Assembly: GCF_036898465.1 (NCBI RefSeq)
Contig: NZ_JARUMJ010000001.1
Location: 248,001-312,000, forward strand
Reading direction: 5' to 3'
From: Streptomyces sp. B21-105
GTDB taxonomy: Bacteria; Actinomycetota; Actinomycetes; Streptomycetales; Streptomycetaceae
DNA length: 64,000 bases
Part shown: positions 1-12,101 of the stretch, one piece after another
How the letters are laid out: each line of letters opens with the position of its first letter
How positions within the stretch are numbered: the first letter of the stretch is position 1
Notes under the pieces: model-generated
Seen by the model: only the letters and a program-made list of their open reading frames with translations
What the model was told of the DNA's origin: nothing
Database searches by the model: none
Program-made: the position numbers and the translations under genes

Positions 1-1610
1 CCGCCGTCGTGGTCGAGGAAGAGGGTGTAGGTCACCGAGCCGACGGACTTGGCCACCTTGCCGGTGCACAGGCGCTCCAGGAGGTCGGCGGCGCCGGGGC
101 CGCTCACCTCCAGGCGCTTGAGGGCCGTCATGTCGTACATCGCGACGGTCTCGCGGGTGGCCTGGGCCTCGGCGCCGACGATCGGCGACCAGAACCGTGC
201 GGCCCAGTCGCCCGGGGTGGGGATGGAACGGCCCTCGACGAGGCCGGCGTTGGCCTCGTACCACTGCGGGCGCTCCCAGCCGTTCGCCTCCAGGAAGAAG
301 GCGCCGTGATCCTGCTGGCGGGCGTGGAAGGGGCTGGTGCGGATCGGGCGCGGGTCCCCGGACGGCTGGAGGGGGTGGAGGATGTCGTAGACCTCGACGA
401 AGTTCTGGCAGTCGCGGGCCAGGACGTACTCCGGGGCGAGCTGGTGCGGCTCGAAGCGGTTGACGTCGCACTCGTGCAGGTCGAAGGAGGAGCAGTAGCC
501 GTCGACCAGCCATTCGGCCATGGCCCGGCCGACGCCGGCGGAATGGGTGACCCAGACCGCCTCGGCGACCCAGAAGCCCTTGACGTCCCGTGACTCGCCG
601 AGGAGGGGGAAGTTGTCGGTGGTGAAGGAGAACAGGCCGTTGATGCCCTCCTCGATCTTCGCCTCCTTGGTGGAGGGGAGCAGCGCCTGGGTCTCGGTCC
701 AGGCGTCCGCGAAGTCGTCTTCGGTGAACTTCAGGACCGACGGCATGTCGTCGGCCTCGTCCACGGAGAGGATCTCGTCGGCGGTGATGGGCATCGGGCG
801 GTGGCCGTAGTAGCCGATGCCGATGCCGTCGAAGCGGTCGCGGTAGTAGAGGTCGGCGTCCTGGTGGCGCAGGATCGGCCGGATCGCCTCCTCGGTCTGG
901 CCGGCGAGCGCCGGGATCGGGCCGGTCCAGGCGAGTTGGTGGGCGAGCGGGGTGAGTGGGAGGTTCATGCCGGCCATGCGGGCGATCTTCGGGCCCCAGA
1001 TGCCGGCGCAGCACACGACGATGTCCGCGGGGATCTCGCCCTGGTCGGTGAGGACGCCGGTGACCTCGCCGTCGGCCTTCAGGACGTCGAGGACCTCGTG
1101 GCGCGACAGGAAGGCCACGCCGCGCTCGGCGGCCCGGCGGATCTGCGCCTCGACGGCGAGGACCGCCTTGGCGAGGCCGTCGGTGGGGACCAGGAGGCCG
1201 CCGAGGACCTTGTCGGGGTTGACCAGGGGGTGCTGCTCGAGGCATTCGTCCGCGGTGAGCAGGCGGGCCTCGATGCCCCAGGCGGTGATCCAGCCGTGCC
1301 GGCGGCGCAGTTCGGTCAGGCGCTCGGGGGTGGTGGCCACTTCGAGGCCGCCGACCTGGAGGAAGCAGGGCTTGCCGTCGACGTCGAGGGAGCAGAACTT
1401 CTCGACGGTGTAGCGGGCCAGCTCGGTCATCGTCTTGGAGGAGTTCGTCTGGAAGACCAGTCCGGGGGCGTGCGAGCTGGAGCCTCCGGTGGCGGGGAGC
1501 GGTCCCTGGTCGACCACGGTCACCTCGGTCCAGCCTCGCGCGGAGATCTCGTCCGCGAGAGCCGCTCCCACGACTCCCGCTCCGATGATGACCACTCGGG
1601 GTCCCGCCAT
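1..1610 (-). CDS. FAD-dependent dimethylglycine/sarcosine dehydrogenase (GcvT-fused type), 3' end outside window
   Basis: Demethylates dimethylglycine or sarcosine, passing the one-carbon unit to tetrahydrofolate; last steps of glycine betaine breakdown in the cytosol. The visible 536 residues begin MAGPRVVIIGAGVVGAALAD, a Rossmann FAD-binding motif, followed by the DAO fold and then the FAD-oxidase C-terminal region leading into a GCV_T aminomethyltransferase domain (the segment reading TRETVAMYDMTALKRLEVSG is typical). Family members have about 810 residues, so roughly one third lies beyond position 1. ATG at 1610 follows an IclR-type operator and TTGACA promoter at 1650-1716. Dimethylglycine and sarcosine specificity cannot be told apart from this sequence; the pathway context fits either. 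Confidence 0.85.
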   Translation of the reverse strand, partial: MAGPRVVIIGAGVVGAALADEISARGWTEVTVVDQGPLPATGGSSSHAPGLVFQTNSSKTMTELARYTVEKFCSLDVDGKPCFLQVGGLEVATTPERLTELRRRHGWITAWGIEARLLTADECLEQHPLVNPDKVLGGLLVPTDGLAKAVLAVEAQIRRAAERGVAFLSRHEVLDVLKADGEVTGVLTDQGEIPADIVVCCAGIWGPKIARMAGMNLPLTPLAHQLAWTGPIPALAGQTEEAIRPILRHQDADLYYRDRFDGIGIGYYGHRPMPITADEILSVDEADDMPSVLKFTEDDFADAWTETQALLPSTKEAKIEEGINGLFSFTTDNFPLLGESRDVKGFWVAEAVWVTHSAGVGRAMAEWLVDGYCSSFDLHECDVNRFEPHQLAPEYVLARDCQNFVEVYDILHPLQPSGDPRPIRTSPFHARQQDHGAFFLEANGWERPQWYEANAGLVEGRSIPTPGDWAARFWSPIVGAEAQATRETVAMYDMTALKRLEVSGPGAADLLERLCTGKVAKSVGSVTYTLFLDHDG

Positions 1611-1649
1611 CGCCGCACCTCCGGTCTGTTGATCAGCCGAGCCGATCGA

Positions 1650-1716
1650 GTTGCTGTTTACGCAACGCGGTTCAGGTTGCGCAACTCAATGTGCCTTCCG
1701 CGCAGGTGGGTGTCAA
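1650..1716 (-). promoter_or_regulatory. Promoter plus 36-bp IclR-type operator of the dimethylglycine/sarcosine dehydrogenase gene
   Basis: Read on the minus strand: -35 TTGACA (1716-1711), 17-nt spacer, -10 CACATT (1693-1688), then a 36-bp site at 1650-1685 that begins GTTGC and ends GCAAC. The site would overlie the transcription start, as expected for a repressor. It is one of nine related sites in the island. Confidence 0.7.
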
Positions 1717-1768
1717 GGGGCCCGGGACCTCGGAAAACAGGGGGAGAAAAGGGCCCGGACACGGCGAT

Positions 1769-1811
1769 GCCCGGTGGGCGGCGCGCATCCCGCGCGCACC
1801 GCCCACCGGGC
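1769..1811 (-). terminator. Hairpin terminator after proX
   Basis: Perfect 13-bp arms (GCCCGGTGGGCGG at 1769-1781 and its complement at 1799-1811), 36 bases past the proX stop. No T-tract follows, which is common in Streptomyces. Confidence 0.65.
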
Positions 1812-1846
1812 AGGGTCCGACCGGCTGCCCACGCCGGTCCGTGCGG

Positions 1847-2824
1847 CTACTTGAGCCAGGCGTCCACCTTCGCGCGGTTGGCGTCGACCCACTTCTCGGC
1901 CGCGGCCTCGGGCGTCATCTTGTCCACGGCGATGTACTTGGCCACGATGTTCTGGTCGTCGTTCGTCCAGCTGAAGTTCTTCACCAGGTCATAGGCGGGG
2001 CTGCCCGAGTCGGCGAACTTCTTGCTGACGATCTTGTCCAGCTTGTAGACCGGGTAGTCGCAGGCGACCTTCTCGGCGTCGGCGTCGCAGCCCTCCTTGT
2101 AGTCGGGCAGCTTCACCTTCACCAGCGGCACCTCGGACATGAACCACTGGGGCTCGTAGAAGTAGCCGATCACCCATTCCTTGTTCTTCTCCGCCTTGCG
2201 GAAGGTCTGGATGAGGGCCGTCTCGCTGCCCGCGTACACGACCTTGTAGTCCAGCTTCAGGTTCTTGACCAGCGCCTCGTCGTTGGTGACGAACGACGGG
2301 TCGCCGTCGAGGAGCTGGCCCTTGCCACCGGACTCGGACGTCTTGAACTTCGCCGCGTACTTGTCGAGGTTCTCCCAGTTCGTGATGTCCGGGTGCTCCT
2401 TGGCCAGCCACGGCGGCACGTACCAGCCGATCAGGCCTTCGTTGCCGGTCGCACCGGCGTCCACGGCGGTCTTCTGGCCGGTGATGTACTTCTTCTTCAG
2501 GTCGTCGTGACCCCAGTTCTCGACGACCGCGTCGACCTCACCGGTCCCGAAGCCCTGCCAGGCGATCTCCTCCTTGAGGTCCTTCTTGGTGACCTTGCAG
2601 CCGAGGTCCTTCTGCGCGACGTGGGCGATGACCGCCGCGTTCGCCTCGTAACCGACCCACGGGTTGACCGCGAGGTTGAAGGTGCCGCACTTGGCGGAGC
2701 TGCCCGAGCCGCCCGCGTCCGAGGAGCTGTCGCCGACCTTCGCACCACCGCACGCGGTGAGGGTGAGGCCGAGAACCGCCATGCCGGCCGCGCCGACGCT
2801 CCATCGTCTTGCTTGCCTTGCCAT
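1847..2824 (-). CDS. proX: Glycine betaine/proline ABC transporter substrate-binding lipoprotein
   Basis: Extracytoplasmic binding protein of an osmolyte importer, anchored as a lipoprotein. 325 residues with a basic N-terminus, a hydrophobic segment and lipobox LTAC with the acylated Cys at residue 25, followed by an OpuAC-type periplasmic-binding domain. ATG at 2824 has a good ribosome site (AAGGAG) about 7 nt upstream. It is the last gene of an operon in the order aldehyde dehydrogenase, proV, proW, proX, with 13 nt between proW and proX. Placement with betaine catabolic genes suggests a role in carbon and nitrogen uptake rather than only osmoprotection. Confidence 0.92.
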   Translation of the reverse strand: MARQARRWSVGAAGMAVLGLTLTACGGAKVGDSSSDAGGSGSSAKCGTFNLAVNPWVGYEANAAVIAHVAQKDLGCKVTKKDLKEEIAWQGFGTGEVDAVVENWGHDDLKKKYITGQKTAVDAGATGNEGLIGWYVPPWLAKEHPDITNWENLDKYAAKFKTSESGGKGQLLDGDPSFVTNDEALVKNLKLDYKVVYAGSETALIQTFRKAEKNKEWVIGYFYEPQWFMSEVPLVKVKLPDYKEGCDADAEKVACDYPVYKLDKIVSKKFADSGSPAYDLVKNFSWTNDDQNIVAKYIAVDKMTPEAAAEKWVDANRAKVDAWLK

Positions 2825-2837
2825 GATCTGTTGCTCC

Positions 2838-4855
2838 TTATGCGCCGGTACGCCGCGCCGCGGCCTGGGTGATGCGGTCGAACATGACTCCGAGAAGGAC
2901 GATGGCGAGCCCTGCGGCGAGCCCCTTCCCGAACAGCTGTCCCTGCGAGAATCCGGCCACGACGTCGTAGCCGAGGGCGCCCGCCCCTACCAGGCCGCCC
3001 ACCACAACCATCGACAGCACGTAGATCAGGCCCTGGTTCGTGGCGAGAGTCAGGGCACCGCGCGCCATCGGCAGCTGGACCTTGGTGATGATCTGCCAGG
3101 TGTTGCACCCGGCTGAGGTGGCCGCCTCCACGGTGGCCGGGGGCACGTTCCGCACCCCGTCCGCGATGATCTTCATGGCGACGGGGGCCGCGTAGACGAT
3201 CGCGGCGACGATCGCCGTGAAACGGGTCGCGCCGAACAACGCGAGGAACGGCACCAGATAGACGAACGGCGGCATGACCTGTGCCGCGTCCAGGCTCGGC
3301 CGCAGCACGCGGTCCACCAGCCGGTTTCGGCCCATCCACACGCCGAAGCCGACGCCGAGCAGCATCACGAGAAGGGTGGCGACCACCGTCGAGGCCAGCG
3401 TCGTCATGCTGTCCGACCACATCCCGGTGGCGAGAAGCAGTCCCACGCACACCGCTGTGGTGATTCCGGCCCGACGTCCGCCGAGGACGACGCCGAGCGC
3501 GATCAGCACGGCGCCGACGAGCCACCACGGGGAGTCCGTGAGCAGCGACTGGAACGGGTTGAGCAGCCCGTTGGTGACGATGTCGCGGACGGTGTTGGTG
3601 ATACCCGACAGGTTGTCCTGCACCCAGGTCGTCGTGGTGTCCGCCGCGCTCGCGATGGAGCTGCCGATGCCGCCCTCGCCGGGGAACTCGGCCGCCCACA
3701 CATAGGTGTGCGACATGAAGACCAGGACGGCCGTGACGACCGCGCCCGCGCCGAGCAGCGGCCGCCGCCAGGCGAGGAACCGGTTCTTGGAACGTCGGGC
3801 CTCCTCCTCGCGTGCGCTCGCCGCGGTCGTGACCCGGTCGAGGACGATCGCCATGACGACGATGGACAGGCCCGCGTTGAAGGCGGTGCCCACGTCGAGC
3901 GACTGGAGCGCCTGGACGACGGTCTTGCCGAGGCCGGGAGCGTCGATGAGGGCCGCGATGGTCACCATGGCCAAGGCGGCCATGATGGTCTGGTTGACGC
4001 CCATCACCACGGTCCGCTTGGACATCGGCAGCAGGACCTTCAGCAGGGCCTGCCGGCGCGTCGCCCCAAGCGAGTCGGCCGCCTCCACCGTCGTCTTCGG
4101 CACGGTCCGGATGGCGTGCGCGGTGATCCGGATCGCGGGTGGCGCCGCGTAGATCACCGTGGCGATGGTGGCGGAGGCTCCGCCGATGAGGAAGAACAGG
4201 GTCAGCGGGGCGAGGTAGACGAAGGTCGGCATCGTCTGCATGAAGTCCAGCAGGGGCGTGATGATCCGGTTGACCCGGTCGGACAGTCCCGCCCACACGC
4301 CCAGCGGGATCCCGAACAGCAGCGCCACCAGGACCGCGGAGACGGTGAGCGCCAGGGTGTCCATGCTCTCCTGCCACAGGCCCTGCAGGCCGAGGAAGGT
4401 GAAGCCGGCCACCGCCAGCAGCGCGACCCGCCAGTTGCCGAAGGCCCAGGAGACATAGCCCGCGATGCCGACGACGCCGAGCCAGCCGATCTGCGGAAGG
4501 GGCCGGCCGACGGAGGGCTGGGAGATCAGCTCCTGCACGAAGGTGGCCACGGAATCGATGACCAGGCGGATCTCGTTGAAGAAGTACAGGAACAGCGGGT
4601 TGGAGTTGCGGTTCGCGCCGATCGAGTCGTTGACGTCGTTGAACCACCGGTGCAGATCGGTCAGGTCCGCCGCCCCGAGCGCGAGGGTCTGCTTGCCGCG
4701 CAGGACGGCGAACAGCACCAGCCAGACGGCCAGGATCGCGCCGAGGACCAGGGAGCGGCTGATCCTGCGGGGCTCCGCGGCCGGGGCCGGCTCCTCGGCG
4801 GGCCGGGTCTTCTCCGGTCGGCCCGGCGGCTCGGTCTTCTCCACGACGACGGTCA

Positions 4856-4856
<1 letters not shown>
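2838..4856 (-). CDS. proW: Glycine betaine/proline ABC transporter permease with two fused permease domains
   Basis: Membrane channel of the ProXWV importer. At 672 residues it is about twice the usual ProW length. It contains two BPD_transp_1 domains, each carrying the EAA-type loop: one near residues 255-275 (TTVEAADSLGATRRQALLKV) and one near 575-595 (ATVEAATSAGCNTWQIITKV). A tandem fusion of this kind would let one polypeptide form the whole channel. The proV stop and proW start overlap as TGATG at 4858-4854, so the two are translationally coupled. The N-terminal 40 residues are charged and proline-rich. Confidence 0.92.
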
Positions 4857-7431
<2,575 letters not shown>

Positions 7432-7455
7432 GCGCCGAGCCTTCCGACCGAATCC

Positions 7456-7520
7456 GTTGCGCATCGTGCACCCGATTGCTTGTGATGGAACACCCTGTCG
7501 GCTGGCCAGACAGACGTCAA
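7456..7520 (-). promoter_or_regulatory. Promoter plus 36-bp IclR-type operator of the betB-proVWX operon
   Basis: Minus strand: -35 TTGACG (7520-7515), 17-nt spacer, -10 CAGGGT (7497-7492), then the 36-bp site 7456-7491, whose forward-strand ends are GTTGC and GGAAC. It overlaps the alternative ATG of betB, which argues for the GTG start at 7431. Confidence 0.65.
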
Positions 7521-7569
7521 GACATTGGCGGATGACGATTTGGCCATGCGGTCACTTCCCCGCCCACTC

Positions 7570-7634
7570 TTGACCGCAGGCGGCGCCGAGCCGACCATGT
7601 TGCGTATCGCTCACCTTGTTGTGCAATACGCACC
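7570..7634 (+). promoter_or_regulatory. Promoter plus 36-bp IclR-type operator of purU
   Basis: -35 TTGACC (7570-7575), 17-nt spacer, -10 GACCAT (7593-7598), then a 36-bp site 7599-7634 beginning GTTGCGTAT and ending ATACGCACC, a clear imperfect inverted repeat. It lies divergently from the betB operator. Confidence 0.7.
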
Positions 7635-7647
7635 GACGGAGGCCGTC

Positions 7648-8529
7648 GTGTCCAAAAGGTTCCCCCGCCCGCAGCCTGGCCGTGAGTTCGTCCTCACCCT
7701 TTCCTGCCCCGACAGTGCCGGGCTGGTTCACGCCGTGAGCGGCTATCTCGTCAGGAACTCCGGCAACATCCTGGAAAGCCAGCAGTTCGACGACCGGCTC
7801 CAGGGCCGTTTCTTCATGCGGGTCCACTTCGACGTCTCCGACCCGAACGTCGATCTGGAGGGCCTGCGGTACCGCTTCGGCCCCGTCGCCCAGGCCTACG
7901 GCATCTCGTGGTCCCTCAGCGACGCCGCCACGCCGACCCGGACGCTGATCATGGTGTCCAAGTTCGGGCACTGCCTGAACGACCTGCTCTTCCGCCAGCG
8001 GGCGGGCGCGCTCAACATCGAGATCCCCGCGATCGTCTCCAACCACCAGGAGTTCGAGAAGCTCGCGGAGACGTACGGCATTCCGTTCCACCACGTCCCG
8101 GTGACCCGGGACACCAAGCCGGAGGCCGAGGCACGACTGCTCGAACTCGTCCGTGACCTGGACATCGACCTGGTGGTGCTGGCCCGCTACATGCAGATCC
8201 TCTCCGACGACCTGTGCAAGCAGCTCGAGGGCCGCGCCATCAACATCCACCACTCCTTCCTCCCCAGCTTCAAGGGCGCACGCCCCTACGACCAGGCCTA
8301 CGACCGCGGGGTGAAGCTCGTCGGCGCGACGGCGCACTATGTGACGTCGGACCTGGACGAGGGCCAGATCATCGAGCAGGGCGTCGTGCGGGTGGACCAC
8401 TCGCTGGACCCGGGCGAGCTGGTCACGGTCGGCCGGGACGTGGAGGCGCAGGTGCTCGCGCACGCCGTGAAGTGGCACAGCGAGAGCCGCGTGATGGTCG
8501 AGGGCAACCGCACGGTCGTCTTCCGCTGA
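7648..8529 (+). CDS. purU: Formyltetrahydrofolate deformylase
   Basis: Hydrolyses 10-formyl-THF to formate and THF, freeing folate in the cytosol. 293 residues: an N-terminal ACT domain (VLTLSCPDSAGLVHAVSGYL) and a formyltransferase domain with the motif INIHHSFLPSFKGARPYDQA. The GTG at 7648 is preferred because GGAGG lies 5 nt upstream, the length fits the family (about 280-290), and a complete promoter and operator occupy 7570-7634, inside a longer in-frame reading from 7525. Its place among betaine demethylation genes suggests it recycles THF loaded by the folate-linked dehydrogenase, giving formate for the nearby formate-dehydrogenase-like enzyme. Confidence 0.93.
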   Translation: MSKRFPRPQPGREFVLTLSCPDSAGLVHAVSGYLVRNSGNILESQQFDDRLQGRFFMRVHFDVSDPNVDLEGLRYRFGPVAQAYGISWSLSDAATPTRTLIMVSKFGHCLNDLLFRQRAGALNIEIPAIVSNHQEFEKLAETYGIPFHHVPVTRDTKPEAEARLLELVRDLDIDLVVLARYMQILSDDLCKQLEGRAINIHHSFLPSFKGARPYDQAYDRGVKLVGATAHYVTSDLDEGQIIEQGVVRVDHSLDPGELVTVGRDVEAQVLAHAVKWHSESRVMVEGNRTVVFR

Positions 8530-8550
8530 GCGGTACGACTTCCGCATACG

Positions 8551-8590
8551 AACGCCGGACGGGCGAAGAGCCCGTCCGGCGTTGCGTTTT
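8551..8590. terminator. Terminator between convergent purU and methylene-THF reductase genes
   Basis: Perfect 14-bp arms (AACGCCGGACGGGC at 8551-8564 and its complement at 8570-8583) with a GAAGA loop, followed on the plus strand by a run of T. It serves purU and may act on both strands. Confidence 0.85.
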
Positions 8591-8632
8591 TGGAGTCGTG
8601 TGGCGGCGGCAGGCGGCGCGGGAGCGGTGTGC

Positions 8633-9478
8633 TCAGCCCTCCAACCGGTCCAGCAGGGACCGCCGCCACCGCTCCGTCTCCGCGATCTGGTTGAAGGTGA
8701 ACAGGTGCAGCCCCGCAACCTTGGACGCCGGGTCTGTGAGGGCGTTCCGCGTGCGGGCGAGCAGCGTGTGAGGCGCGTAGCCGCCGGGCGCGGCGAGGCG
8801 CACGAACCACGACGGGTGCCGGGTCAGGAAACGGGCCGACTCCCCCACCCCGATCTTCGTCGCCATGGCCAGCAGCTTCGCCCGCTGCACGGGCCCCGCG
8901 ACGCCGACATGGACCGGCAGGGTCACGTCCCGGCGCCTGATACGCCCGAGCCACTCCCCCAGCACCCGCGGGTCGAAGCAGAGGTTGCTCACGAGGTACG
9001 TGGCGTGCTCGCGCTTGTCCCACATCGCCTGGACGGTGACGTCGTCGTGGATGAGCGGGTGGCTCTCGGGATAGCCGGTGACCCCGACGCGGGCGAACGG
9101 CCCGCCCAGCTCGCTCAGGCGGCGTAGCACCGGCAGCGACCCCTCGTAGGGTCCGGCCGGCGGGTCGGCGTCGCCCGCCGGGACGAACACGTCGTCCACG
9201 CCCGCCTCGCGCAGCCGGTCCACGACCTCCTTCAGGTGCAGGTCGTCCCGCAGGAGCCGGGCGGGGACGTGCGGGACCGTGCGGTACCCGTGCGCGGCCA
9301 GCCGGCCGGCGAGGTCGAGGGTCGGTTCCAGGCCCTTGACCGGTGACGCCGTCACGGTGACGACGACGTCCCGCGGGACATGGGCGAGGACCTTCTCCTC
9401 GGTGGTCCTCGCCGGCAGCACCTCGTAGCGGACCGTCCTCAGCAGCGCGCCGAGCCCGCCGAGTCCTGCGGCGGCCAA
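8633..9478 (-). CDS. Methylenetetrahydrofolate reductase family protein
   Basis: 281 residues with the TIM-barrel pattern of the methylene-THF reductase family, for example VTVTASPVKGLEPTLDLAGRL near the N-terminus and a region reading VGVTGYPESHPLIHDD. It likely interconverts methylene-THF and methyl-THF, or acts on the methylene-THF released by sarcosine or dimethylglycine demethylation. The start is a TTG at 9478, three bases after the betA stop, with GCGGAG inside the end of betA as ribosome site, so it is coupled to betA. It is shorter and more divergent than housekeeping MetF, so it may be a dedicated one-carbon enzyme of this catabolic pathway. Confidence 0.8.
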   Translation of the reverse strand: MAAAGLGGLGALLRTVRYEVLPARTTEEKVLAHVPRDVVVTVTASPVKGLEPTLDLAGRLAAHGYRTVPHVPARLLRDDLHLKEVVDRLREAGVDDVFVPAGDADPPAGPYEGSLPVLRRLSELGGPFARVGVTGYPESHPLIHDDVTVQAMWDKREHATYLVSNLCFDPRVLGEWLGRIRRRDVTLPVHVGVAGPVQRAKLLAMATKIGVGESARFLTRHPSWFVRLAAPGGYAPHTLLARTRNALTDPASKVAGLHLFTFNQIAETERWRRSLLDRLEG

Positions 9479-9481
9479 CGT

Positions 9482-11152
9482 CTACTCCGCCCGCAGCCGC
9501 GCGTCACCGTGGCGGTAGTACGCGGCGTTCGACGGCGCCAGGGGCTTCTTGCCGAGGATCAGGTCGGCGGCCTTCTCGGCGATCATCATCACCGGTGCGT
9601 AGATGTTGCCGTTGGTGACGTACGGCATGACGGAGGCGTCCACCACCCGCAGTCCGTCCACGCCGTGCACGCGCATGCTGGCGGGGTCGACGACGGACAT
9701 CTCGTCTGTGCCCATCTTGCAGGTGCAGGACGGGTGCAGGGCGGTCTCGCCGTCCTCGGCGACCCAGGCGAGGATCTCCTCGTCCGACTCGACGGACGGT
9801 CCGGGGGAGATCTCCCCGCCGTTGTAGGGGGCGAGCGCGGGCTGGTTGAGGAGCTTGCGGGCCACCCGGATCGCCTCGACCCACTCGCGGCGGTCCTGCT
9901 CGGTGGAGAGGTAGTTGAAGCGCAGGGCGGGGTGCTCCCCCGGGTCCCGGCTCTTGATCTTCACCGAGCCGATGGCGTCGGAGTACATGGGTCCGACGTG
10001 CACCTGATAGCCGTGTCCGCCGGCCGGCACGGAGCCGTCGTAGCGGACCGCGATCGGCAGGAAGTGGAACATCAGGTTGGGATAGTCCACGTCCTCGTTG
10101 CTGCGGGCGAACCCGCCGGCCTCGAAGTGGTTGGTGGCGGCCGGGCCCTTGCGGAACAGCCACTGGAGCCCGATGAAGGGCGCCCGCCACTTCGCCAGGT
10201 ACGGCTGCATGGAGACGGGCTGCTTGCAGGCGTACTGGATGTAGACCTCCAGGTGGTCCTGCATGTTCTCGCCGACGCCGGGGAGGTCGTGGACGACGTC
10301 GATGCCGAGCGCCCGCAGTTCCCCGGCGTTGCCGACGCCGGAGAGCTGGAGCAGCTGCGGCGAGTTGATCGCGCCGCCGCAGAGGATGACCTCCTTGGCG
10401 CGCACCTGCTTCGGGGCGCCCTTGCCGCGCCGGTACTCGACGCCGACCGCCTTCTTGCCCTCGAAGAGCACACGGGTGACGAGGGCGCGGGTGGTGACCG
10501 TGAGGTTGGGGCGTTTGCGGACGGGCTTCAGATACGCCTTCGAGGCGGAGAGCCGGCGACCGCGGTGGACGTTGCGGTCGAACTTGGCGAAGCCTTCCTG
10601 CCGGAAGCCGTTGACGTCGTCGGTGGGGGCGTGGCCCGCTTCCTCGGTGGCCTTGAGGAAGGCGCCGAAGAGAGGGTTCGTCGCCGGGCCGCGCTCCAGG
10701 ACGAGGGGGCCGCTGTGGCCGCGGAACTCGTCGTCGGGGTCGGCCGCGAGGCAGTTCTCCATGCGCCGGAAGTAGGGCAGGCAGTGCGCGTAGTCCCAGG
10801 ACTCCATGCCGGGATCGGCGGCCCAGCGCTCGTAGTCCATGGGGTTGCCACGCTGGAAGATCATGCCGTTGATGCTGCTGGACCCGCCCAGTACCTTGCC
10901 GCGCGCGTGGTAGACGCGCCGACCGCCCATGTGGGGCTCGGGCTCGGACTCGTACTTCCAGTCGTAGAAGCGGCTGCCGATCGGGTAGGTCAGCGCCGCG
11001 GGCATGTGGATGAAGACGTCCCACGGGAAGTCCGACCGGCCCGCTTCCAGGACCAGAACCCGGTTCGCCGGGTCGGCGGACAGCCTGTTTGCCAGTGCAC
11101 TGCCCGCGGAACCACCACCGACGATCACGAAGTCGTACTGCACAGGAGCCAT
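9482..11152 (-). CDS. betA: Choline dehydrogenase (GMC family FAD oxidoreductase)
   Basis: Oxidises choline to betaine aldehyde. 556 residues beginning [20 protein letters not shown], the GMC FAD-binding motif. GMC signature 1 is around [20 protein letters not shown], and the C-terminal active-site region contains [10 protein letters not shown] and the conserved [17 protein letters not shown]. The ATG at 11152 is chosen over an in-frame start at 11236 because the FAD motif should lie near the N-terminus, GAGG precedes it, and an operator sits at 11202-11237. It is followed by a coupled methylene-THF-reductase-family gene and is divergent from iclR. Confidence 0.88.
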   Translation of the reverse strand: MAPVQYDFVIVGGGSAGSALANRLSADPANRVLVLEAGRSDFPWDVFIHMPAALTYPIGSRFYDWKYESEPEPHMGGRRVYHARGKVLGGSSSINGMIFQRGNPMDYERWAADPGMESWDYAHCLPYFRRMENCLAADPDDEFRGHSGPLVLERGPATNPLFGAFLKATEEAGHAPTDDVNGFRQEGFAKFDRNVHRGRRLSASKAYLKPVRKRPNLTVTTRALVTRVLFEGKKAVGVEYRRGKGAPKQVRAKEVILCGGAINSPQLLQLSGVGNAGELRALGIDVVHDLPGVGENMQDHLEVYIQYACKQPVSMQPYLAKWRAPFIGLQWLFRKGPAATNHFEAGGFARSNEDVDYPNLMFHFLPIAVRYDGSVPAGGHGYQVHVGPMYSDAIGSVKIKSRDPGEHPALRFNYLSTEQDRREWVEAIRVARKLLNQPALAPYNGGEISPGPSVESDEEILAWVAEDGETALHPSCTCKMGTDEMSVVDPASMRVHGVDGLRVVDASVMPYVTNGNIYAPVMMIAEKAADLILGKKPLAPSNAAYYRHGDARLRAE

Positions 11153-11201
11153 GGTGCCTCGTCTCACTCGCGCCGTAGATATGCGTGGCATGCTAGACCC
11201 G

Positions 11202-11237
11202 GTCGCGCTATACGCACCAGGTTGCGAACGGCGCAAC
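11202..11237 (-). promoter_or_regulatory. 36-bp IclR-type operator of betA
   Basis: Ends GTCGC and GCAAC on the forward strand, with an internal dyad GTTGCG-N5-CGCAAC on the minus strand. It lies 50 bp upstream of the betA ATG. A convincing -35 is not seen here, unlike the sister sites. Confidence 0.6.
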
Positions 11238-11265
11238 TTATGGAAGTTCGCCGCGGGGTGCTTGC

Positions 11266-11311
11266 TTGCAATCGCGTTGTTTACTGCGCGTATAGTTGCA
11301 CGGTGAGCAAC
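11266..11311 (+). promoter_or_regulatory. Promoter and autoregulatory IclR-type operator of the iclR gene
   Basis: A TATAGT -10 at 11291-11296 lies 6 nt before the GTG start at 11303, suggesting a leaderless transcript; TTGCAA at 11266-11271 is a possible -35 with a long 19-nt spacer. A 36-bp site at 11276-11311 (ends GTTGT and GCAAC) covers the -10 and the start codon, as expected for autorepression. Confidence 0.6.
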
Positions 11312-12100
11312 TACAGCCTTGACTCAGAAACGTCGAACGCACCGGCGGGCGGGGTGCAGTCGGTCGACCGCGCCATCAGCGTCCTGGAGATCCTCGCGCA
11401 GCGTGGCGAAGCCGGTGTCAGCGAGGTGGCCGCCGAGATCGAGGTGCACAAGTCCACGGCCTTCCGTCTCCTCGGAGCCCTGGAAGCGCGCGGCCTGGTC
11501 GAGCAGGCCGGCGAGCGCGGCAAGTACCGGCTCGGCTTCGGCATCGTGCGCCTGGCCGGCGCGGTCACGGGCCGTATCGACATCACGCAGCAGGGCCGTC
11601 CGGTGTGCGAGCGGCTGGCCGAGGAGATCGGCGAGACCGTCAACATCGCCGTGATGCAGGAGCAGTACGCGATCAACCTGTACCAGGTGCGCGGACCGGG
11701 AGCGGTCACCGCGCACAACTGGGTGGGCCAGCTGACTCCGCTGCACGCCACGTCGAGCGGCAAGATCCTGCTGGCCCACCTGCCGGCGAAGGAGCGCGCC
11801 ACGCTGCTGACGGCCGCGGGCATGAAGAAGGTCACCCCGTACACCATCACCGCGAAGACGAAGCTGGAGAAGAACCTCGTCACCGCCCGGGAGCAGGGTT
11901 ACGCCTTCACCCTGGAGGAGCTGGAGATCGGTCTGCACGCCATGGCCGCCCCGGTGCGCAACCGGGACGGCGAGGTCATCGCCGCTCTCAGCGCCTCCGG
12001 ACCGTCGTACCGGTTCACCGAGGAACGGCTGCACGAACTGTCCCCGGTGCTGGTCAAGGGCGCCGACGAGATCAGTCACCGCATGGGCTTCCTGGGCTGA
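11303..12100 (+). CDS. IclR family transcriptional regulator of the choline/betaine island
   Basis: 265 residues. The N-terminal winged HTH is typical of IclR ([18 protein letters not shown], then [20 protein letters not shown]), and the C-terminal effector-binding domain contains [16 protein letters not shown]. The start is the GTG at 11303; the longer open frame upstream is antisense to betA. It sits divergently from betA and ends one base away from the convergent Rieske oxygenase gene. Nine 36-bp-class sites at the promoters around it, one overlapping its own start codon, make it the obvious candidate regulator. The effector may be choline, glycine betaine or a demethylation product; that part is inference. 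Confidence 0.93.
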   Translation: MSNYSLDSETSNAPAGGVQSVDRAISVLEILAQRGEAGVSEVAAEIEVHKSTAFRLLGALEARGLVEQAGERGKYRLGFGIVRLAGAVTGRIDITQQGRPVCERLAEEIGETVNIAVMQEQYAINLYQVRGPGAVTAHNWVGQLTPLHATSSGKILLAHLPAKERATLLTAAGMKKVTPYTITAKTKLEKNLVTAREQGYAFTLEELEIGLHAMAAPVRNRDGEVIAALSASGPSYRFTEERLHELSPVLVKGADEISHRMGFLG

Positions 12101-12101
12101 T

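Noticed and set aside
9380..11300. Long plus-strand open frame running into iclR
   Set aside because: It is antisense to betA, with composition typical of high-GC shadow frames and no domain. The IclR protein begins at the GTG at 11303.
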